This document shows positions 57,656-64,000 of a stretch of DNA of 64,000 nucleotides, in pieces. The notes under the pieces are model-generated. The model did no database searches. It was not told the origin of the DNA and saw nothing but the letters and a program-made list of their open reading frames with translations. A program made the position numbers and the translations under genes. The DNA comes from Oegoconia quadripuncta (Eukaryota > Arthropoda > Insecta > Lepidoptera > Autostichidae): positions 27,099,324 to 27,163,323 of the forward strand of contig OX438741.1 of NCBI GenBank assembly GCA_949316235.1, given 5' to 3'. Each line of letters opens with the position of its first letter. Within the stretch, counting starts at the first letter, position 1.

Positions 57656-59989
57656 ATTTATATCTCAGCTAGCTCGTCAACTGACAAAATTATGTTGGTA
57701 ATACTAAAAAGCCAATGTGGTAGATATTGTAATAGCATACGAGTATTGAAGGATAATCTCTCACTACTTCCAAATAAACATCGGAAATCGCTCTGTGCAT
57801 AGTAATTGTTAGCAGGTTGACTAGATGCTTTGAGGGACCGCACCGTCTAGAATTGAATGCATAATGCTGGATTAATATCCATCCGTCCGATGAGAATTCC
57901 ATCTGCAAAATGTACCTCGGGATAACCATTGCACATAAACTGTTTGATAGCTACGTTTGGTATTCAAAAGCTGTGACGAAATCGGAGCATACCAATTGCT
58001 TATATTTGTCCAAAATGGATATCTTTAGTGGAATGACGATGCTTCTCGTAAATAGCATTATCTATATTTGTACAGATGGTGTCTGTGTGTGATCCAGGTT
58101 CTTAGAGAAATTAAAATAATGTTCATGTCATGACTTATGAACATGAAAGCTCATTATCTGTGCGTTGGGCTATTTTGATAAAAACAATGCTTTTTCTTGA
58201 TATGCGAAACAACTTTGTGATAACAAACAATTGCAGCGATAAAAAAACTTCGCAATTACAAGAACTTGGCCTCAAATATTAATGTCAATCAAATGAATTA
58301 ATTAATCAAATCAAATCAAATATGGGATACGGTTACATACTATGTGTATGATGTGAATCACGTTAAAAATTTTCAACCTCGTCTATATTTTCGTTTTTGC
58401 AGTGTGTTTGTACACTAGATGCCTACATACGAATAGGCATAGGTCCCGGAGCCCCATGTTGATTTTGCGCTGCCTGTGGTGTAGCCGAGCCAATGTGCCG
58501 CAGGTTTACCTCAGCCTTCAATTTTAAATGACCTGACGGAAACTACGGGCGTTGCAATTCTTGTTTGATTTCAACTTTGCAGTTGATGTGTTTTAGCCAT
58601 AGTTATTTTAATACACAAATTGATAGTTTAATGCCTCTCATTATGATCCAACATAAGATCGATAAGAACCCCCTTTTTTTGTTTTTAAGGTTCCTGCCGT
58701 AACAATACCTTGACGGAACGGTGGAAATTAGACCCGAAAAGATATTTATTTTAATTTAATTCAATAAAACTAATTTTTGAAGAATAAAAACACGTAACTT
58801 TCTATTGTTTTGCGGACGATTATACTTTTCGGTAAAAATTACAGCAGTGATTCAGTTTTTTTCTCATGGGATAATCTACACCACTTCTCACATCTTGTAG
58901 ATTACTATCCATTATTTTAGTCCAAAAATGCCAGAGTTAACATATAAACTAGCTACGTTGTTACTCAGTTTAACGGAGGACAAACCTTAATTATCTGAGC
59001 TCCAATATAATAATGTAGTCACATATAGGGCACCGTCTGCTTTAGTAGGCACCATGTTAATTTCTATTTAGTATTAACTTATAAAAAAATTAAACGGCTG
59101 ATTTTTCTGAATTGTTACATTGATAATCTTCAACTTATTCATGTGCAGATATACTGTCGCTGCGTTACTAAATATTCAGTCTTTTATGATTTTAAACTAG
59201 GTACCTTCTCGTTTTCAACTCTACGAGAAAATTGATTCAAAATCTTTTAGAAATAGCTTGACTCCATTAGTTTGGATAAAGGGTTAAAGTCTTATGGATA
59301 AACGTATCGAGTTACCATAATTTACTTCTAGGGCTCTTACGTGGTACCAAATTTACAATTGATTGCAAAAAAGCTAAACGACAAATTATTAACGATCGAA
59401 TTCAAAAATTGTTATGTGGTACAACCGCTGAAATTGAAGAAAGATGAACTCTGTAAAGCATGCAAATAGATAACATTAATTTGGAATTAATAAGCTATTT
59501 AAAGGAAAATAAAGGAAATATGTACGTCTGTATGTATAAGTAGTAAGTACATTGTAGGTGATATAGGCCGTAAAATTTCCAAGTGGTTAATATTATCTGA
59601 AGTTTAAACCTTACAAAGAGTAGTTGCTCAAAATGTTGGATAGCGGCAGACAGCCGGCAAACATTCCGTGTCGCTTCGCATTTTTGCTCTCTGGTATTTT
59701 TCAACAGAGAAACTTCGCAAAGGCTTTGCAATATTTGATGACTTTTTCATAGCTTGCTACAATAAGAAAATTGTATAGTTACCTAAGCATCAATTTTTTA
59801 ATAAATAGTACGTCCAAAAAACGACTTATGTGGTAATACTTCGTCTGTAGTAAGGACAGCTAAAGTCAACGAAGTTTTCTTTATAGGCACGTCTTACTCA
59901 GTTTGGGTATTTTTAGTAGTTGGTATCAGATTCATTCAGGTAAATACAGCAAATCATTTGAAGTCAGGTAGTGTCGTATGATGCTTTTT
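57656..59989. other. No gene seen
   Basis: AT-rich. Frames at 57658-57929 (minus) and 57910-58092 (plus) lack domains. 58440-58560 is less AT-biased but shows no clear pol III boxes. Confidence 0.4.
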
Positions 59990-60420
59990 AAGTGCGAGTG
60001 TTATGTGTTTGATGGCTTTGTGTGTGTGTACGTATCTCAGGAACGCGTGGTCCGATTTCAGTGCAGTTTTTTTGAAAGACTAAACGAGGGAACAGGTTCT
60101 TAGCCATGTTTGATGAAAGTCGCTTAAGGCATTTGGAGCATATTTAGCTTTCAATAAAGTTTTTTGGTGTATCGAAATACACCTAAACTATATCATGGTC
60201 TTCGGACGGTTTTCAAATTTTTGTACATACAATAAAATTATTTACTAATAAAACAAACTATATACACCAAAATTTTCTATTTCTTTAGCCATGTTAGATG
60301 GAAATTGGTTAAGCCATTTCGAAGATAGTTAGCTTTTAACACTATATCTTTAGGTTTGGTTTACCTGGACGATATAATCATTTGTTCCATCAATCTTGTA
60401 GGGGGTTTTGAAAATTTTCA
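59990..60420 (-). repeat. Decayed Helitron-type interior
   Basis: TTCTTAGCCATGTTTGATGA (60097-60116) is shared in reverse with the interior of 11557-12141. It also holds CAGGAACGCGTGGTCCGATT and a second diverged TAGCCATGTTAGATGGAAAT unit at 60287. No termini are visible. Confidence 0.4.
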
Positions 60421-60831
60421 GTGTAGGTATATTTATATTTTAGATAAATAAATAAATACAATTCCATTAAAGTATTGTATAGGTGCCTTGAACGTATTGC
60501 AAAATGTTCTACATTTCGAAGATTCTACATAGTTGCATTGAGCAGGAATTTTCCTATCCATATTTCATCGGATTTACCACAAAAACACACGCTTTATAGA
60601 CACTCGAGACAAGAAATTTTATGAACCGAAAAATTCTTTTTGGCTGTTCGCTGGCTTTGGATGACATAAATAAATGTATTTGTAACACGGAATTTTGAAA
60701 GTAGAAACACCGACTGTGCTGACCACTAATAGTCACACAAATTCACGTATCCGACCTGGACCCGCGTGGCGGATTACGGCCTTTCCTGTGAGTGTGTGGA
60801 GGCCGACGATCGCGGAAAAAATAGTATACAT

Positions 60832-60892
60832 ACCTACACACATGTGCTCACGCCTGTTTTCCGTTGGGGTAGGCAGAGACTATTGATAGTAA
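60832..60892 (+). repeat. Dispersed lepidopteran repeat fragment
   Basis: TCACGCCTGTTTTCCGTTGG, then GGTAGGCAGAGACTATT. Same family as 48883-49060. Confidence 0.6.
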
Positions 60893-61134
60893 AATACATA
60901 CCAAAATATAAATACACATACATATATACTAAAATACTAGTATAAAAATTTTGGATAATAAAAATAAATCACTGATTGATGTCCAGCGCTAACACGTAGT
61001 GCACAAAAATCGGAAAGACATGATAATATGGTTGTAGTATTTTTTTATTTGCACAAAATTTGCTGCTAAACCCCAAATTTACTCCGTTTCCTACTTTAAT
61101 GCTCCGGTTGGCTGGAAGAGATAATAAATACCAA

Positions 61135-61245
61135 TAAATAATAAATATTTCGGACACTTACACCAATCATCTAATCCCAAACTAAGCAAAGCTTGTGCTA
61201 TGGATACTAGATAACGGATGAACATACGTCTCTTAAAAGTAATTT
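61135..61245 (-). repeat. SINE 3' fragment, minus strand
   Basis: In reverse: GTTCATCCGTTATCTAGTAT, CCATAGCACAAGCTTTGC, TTAGTTTGGGATTAGATG. It matches the tail of 34830-35095. Confidence 0.6.
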
Positions 61246-61739
61246 TTTGGTGCAATAAAAGAATATAATATGGCCTTACAATCAATCATAACATTGTATT
61301 TAGGTACCTATGCCGTGGAAGACAGTGTTAACTTATTAAAATGGTCCATTGTAGCAATGAACTTCGCTTTAACGCAAACTTGTTGTAATAGAGTCAAGTA
61401 GTGTAACTCGATGGAAACTTCAAGTCGCGCCAACTCAAGAGTACCAACTTCGTGTTAGTTAATTTCAATCAATCGCTGACGTTTCCATTCAAATAGACTT
61501 ACAGTACGTACAAGTAGCTTGTAAATAGTTAACTAGACTTAACATAAAGTTTCGTTTATGAAACATTTAGCATATTATATACCTACTTGGAAAACAGGGC
61601 GAGAATTGAAAAGCGGTCACTGGGTTTATGTAGTATTATATTCTGTGGTATTGATGCCCTTAACTTAAGCCTACTGTTGCAGGTATATTCATCCTTAGGA
61701 GATCTACTTAAATTATTAGAATTATGTACGTATATTTTG

Positions 61740-61925
61740 ACGATCAATATTGGTGTAATGGGCATACAACCTTACCTTCAAAACCAAAGGTTGCTGGTTC
61801 GTATCCCGCTAGGTGTACATGTTTATGCAATGAATACAAATATTTATTCCCGAACTATGAATGTTTATAATAAATAATTGATATAGGTATATGTTTTGTT
61901 TATCCGTTATCTAGTATCCGTATAA
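61740..61925 (+). mobile_element. tRNA-derived SINE, diverged
   Basis: The head is TTGGTGTAATGGGCATACAA with a B box GGTTGCTGGTTCGTATCC (61788-61805), then AATACAAATATTTATTCCCG and TATCCGTTATCTAGTATCC. Same family as 34830-35095. Confidence 0.65.
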
Positions 61926-61984
61926 GATTTCATTTGAAACGAGTGAATGTACGAAATATTTATTAAAAAAATATATAAAATAAA

Positions 61985-62290
61985 CCTATGGTCGACGGGA
62001 AGAAATCCCTCTTTAGGATAAGTCCGCCGTTGTATCAATTTATGTATCAATGCAAAATTAATGTATTGCCTTTTTGTACAATAAAGCGTTTACAAACAAA
62101 CAAAATAAATTTTAAAAAATGAGGTTATTATGAAACAATATGAAGAAGAAAAGGATTTTTTTTTTAAACATTACATCGTTTCTCGTTAATTACTCGTATT
62201 GAATTCCGTGGTGATTGGTTTGCCTGGAAGAGATCGCTGTTAGCGATAAAGCCGCCTAATTTGTAGTTTGTTTAAGATGTTAAAATTTAC
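61985..62290 (+). repeat. Two retroelement 3'-end pieces
   Basis: 61998-62105 reads GAAATCCCTCTTTAGGATAA, GTCCGCCGTTGTATCAATT and TGTACAATAAAGCGTTTAC, ending in (AAAC)n. 62205-62285 reads TTGGTTTGCCTGGAAGAGAT, CGCTGTTAGCGATAAAGCCG and CCTAATTTGTAG. Both are common lepidopteran LINE/SINE tail patterns. Confidence 0.5.
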
Positions 62291-63595
62291 CTTCCTTATT
62301 TAAACAACAAAGCGTATGATTGATTGATCGTTCGAGGAGGAATTATGCGGGCAACCTCAGGGTAGGATTAATTATGCTAAAACGCTTCATATATACACCT
62401 ACATTCTCAATCAATGAAATCAGTGGCTGTCAGATTATCTTCAAAGGTTTAGATGTCTAATAAAAGAAATCCTTGTATTTGTATATAAATTTATAATATT
62501 TGTAATTCGCTGGAAGTATTTATCCCTGACGTTAAATCCGTAAATAAACTGTTCAGAGTACATTTACTCTTATTTTTTTGTATTAATTAAGGCAGTTTGG
62601 GCTTCTAATTATCTTTCTGAGCGACATTCGCCCGGCCGAACTCGTTTGACCTCAAAATTGTTGGAGATATTGTTTGTTTACCCTCGAGAGGGCTTGTCTG
62701 GGAACAATGAGCACTTTTTTGTTAACCAACAACGATGGAAGCAGGTAATGAATATGCTAGAACAAAGAGCCCAATGCGGAGCCTCATTAGTCATTCACTC
62801 CGAGTACCTGTCTTAAAAATTATTTACCAAACTCTTAAATTGACCCCCTTTTTTCAGGTGGGTTATTTGACTGGCTTCTAAAGTAAATTGTTCAGCTCTT
62901 TAAAATTAACTCCATAACATGTTCCGGGACACAATGCTGCTCTCAACATTTATAGCAATAATGTGTCTGGTGATTTGTCCTGGAACGTATTAAGTTATGG
63001 CAATGACTCGTCAAATGAATGGCGCTGTCGAGTTGAGGGAAAGATGAGCCTGACCTCTTAGTCCTTTAGGAAATCAGAACGTTGTTCCACTTAAAATTTG
63101 TAGCAAAAGGGTATATATTTATATATTTCTGAAATTAATAGTAGATTGTTCAAATAGCGACTAAAACGAGTATTTTCGAGGGTGAATATAGTTCGTGTAT
63201 TGTCTCGAGTTAATACTACCTACTTCAAATTTTGAGTGAAACAAGAAAATAAAAATTTGTAATTATTAGAATTAGAATTTTCGAGTCGCATCTATTAAAA
63301 CAAATTTTATAGTGACACAAATAACGCCAAAGTGCCTGTCACAAAACAGTTGTAATATAACATTGGTTCGTGTTCATATTTTAATAAGTAAATGGCAAAC
63401 CAAGTTAGTGCGAGAACCGGCGACGCTACCAAGTTGCTACGCTTTATCTCCGCCGACTACGACTTGTGAATCCAACGGCTCTGCTTACTGATTTGATTGT
63501 ACTCGTTTTTTTTTTATCTACGACGGGTTCGTACTTAACCTCAAACATAACTGATGTTAAGTGAAGACGAGATCGGAGGTGGAACCTTATTGACC
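62291..63595. other. No gene seen; one MITE inside
   Basis: AT-rich with a few less-biased blocks (62620-62730, 63400-63480) that show no coding signature. Confidence 0.4.
62918..62989. mobile_element. piggyBac-type MITE, diverged
   Basis: The ends CATGTTCCGGGACACAATG and TTTGTCCTGGAACGTA are inverted. The right side keeps TTAA (62990-62993); the left has ATAA. It relates to 32281-32348. Confidence 0.55.
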
Positions 63596-63705
63596 CGGAA
63601 ACCCCAACACATTTGTTATCTTATCTTTGACAACCGGAACACAACAATGCTATTAACATTGCTGTTTGGCAGCAGATTCAGATAAGATGGTGGTAGCTAG
63701 CCAGT
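63596..63705 (-). repeat. SINE body fragment, minus strand
   Basis: In reverse: CTGGCTAGCTACCACCATCT, TATCTGAATCTGCTGCCAAA, CAGCAATGTTAATAGCATTG and TTCCGGTTGTCAAAGATAAG. It matches the body of 9181-9459 and lacks the tRNA-like head. Confidence 0.65.
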
Positions 63706-64000
63706 TTGTAGATATATATATTTAATTAATTTATATAAATTTATATTCACAGTAGATATTATCTAACACAGATTACGAGTGATACGAATGAGTAAAAATA
63801 AATTTACGTACAATAATAAAAGGAAAATGCCCGATCATACACGCGAGAAATGATCATTTTGTTCTCGGTAATCTCATAACACTCAGTTTCACATAGGAAC
63901 CAAGAAGATGCGCAAGAACTAAAGAAAAATAAAAAAAAAAAAATTATTTCGGTGTTTTACTAATGTCTATCAGTCTCGAATAAAAACGCTACTTAGACAT
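63706..64000. other. AT-rich end of window
   Basis: TATATATATTTAATTAATTT-type low-complexity sequence near 63710-63745 and a 12-nt A tract near 63930. No gene. Confidence 0.45.

Larger units (their letters stand above)
60421..61739. other. No gene seen; repeat scraps
   Basis: 60738-60785 (ACGTATCCGACCTGGACCCG, then CGTGGCGGATTACGGCC) and 60832-60892 are fragments of common lepidopteran repeats. 61135-61245 is a reversed SINE tail. The rest is AT-rich. Confidence 0.4.

Noticed and set aside
1..64000. CRISPR arrays, bacterial operons, riboswitches, plasmid or phage origins
   Set aside because: No regularly spaced direct repeats, no ribosome-binding-site-led frames and composition unlike prokaryotic DNA. 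The repeats present are eukaryotic transposon types.

Overview
The window looks like lepidopteran (moth or butterfly) nuclear DNA. It is AT-rich, has almost no open coding sequence, and is packed with repeat types typical of that order: tRNA-derived SINEs, LINE 3' ends with short A-rich or (TTTGAT) tails, A|T-inserted Helitron-like elements ending in CTAG, a Tc1/mariner copy, TTAA-flanked MITEs and a hAT-type element. I find no convincing host protein-coding exon. The best host signal is a CpG-rich patch at about 850-1378 that ends in a strong splice donor (AG|GTAAGT). It could be a promoter plus noncoding first exon, in which case most of the window would be a large first intron. No tRNA gene, rRNA, CRISPR or bacterial-type operon is present.

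Layout. 1-13.4 kb: candidate promoter/exon, two Helitron-like elements (6881-7104, 11557-12141) and one SINE (9181-9459). 13.4-17.9 kb: a 4.4 kb hAT-like composite (13436-17857) with CAGGGACTGAAT ends and a perfect 8-bp target duplication (GTCCTAGT). It carries a decayed gene that looks like a ubiquitin-specific-protease-type (C19-like) cysteine protease, broken by a LINE fragment, plus an inverted copy of the gene's 3' third that makes ~0.8 kb foldback arms. 17.9-25 kb: a TIR element, a LINE 3' end and a Helitron placed end to end. 25.0-26.6 kb: a 613-bp LINE insertion flanked by identical 474-bp direct repeats. 28.8-31.3 kb: a LINE reverse transcriptase split by a Tc1-like element at a TA. 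34.8-45.4 kb: SINEs, two more copies of the LINE family seen inside the hAT element, and perfect short hairpins. 46.2-47.5 kb: a TA-flanked TIR element carrying a SINE with its own 11-bp target duplication. 50.8-52.3 kb: identical 667-bp direct repeats around 171 bp. 53.9-55.2 kb: a SINE, a perfect 230-bp inverted repeat, a 21-bp hairpin and an OTU-protease N-terminal fragment. 56-64 kb: decayed LINE, SINE and Helitron pieces.

The parts do not form a pathway. They record nested transposition and unusual local rearrangement: long duplications at insertions and snap-back inverted copies. The most unusual object is the hAT-bounded protease-like composite. All family assignments come from motifs read by eye in translated sequence and have not been searched against any database.
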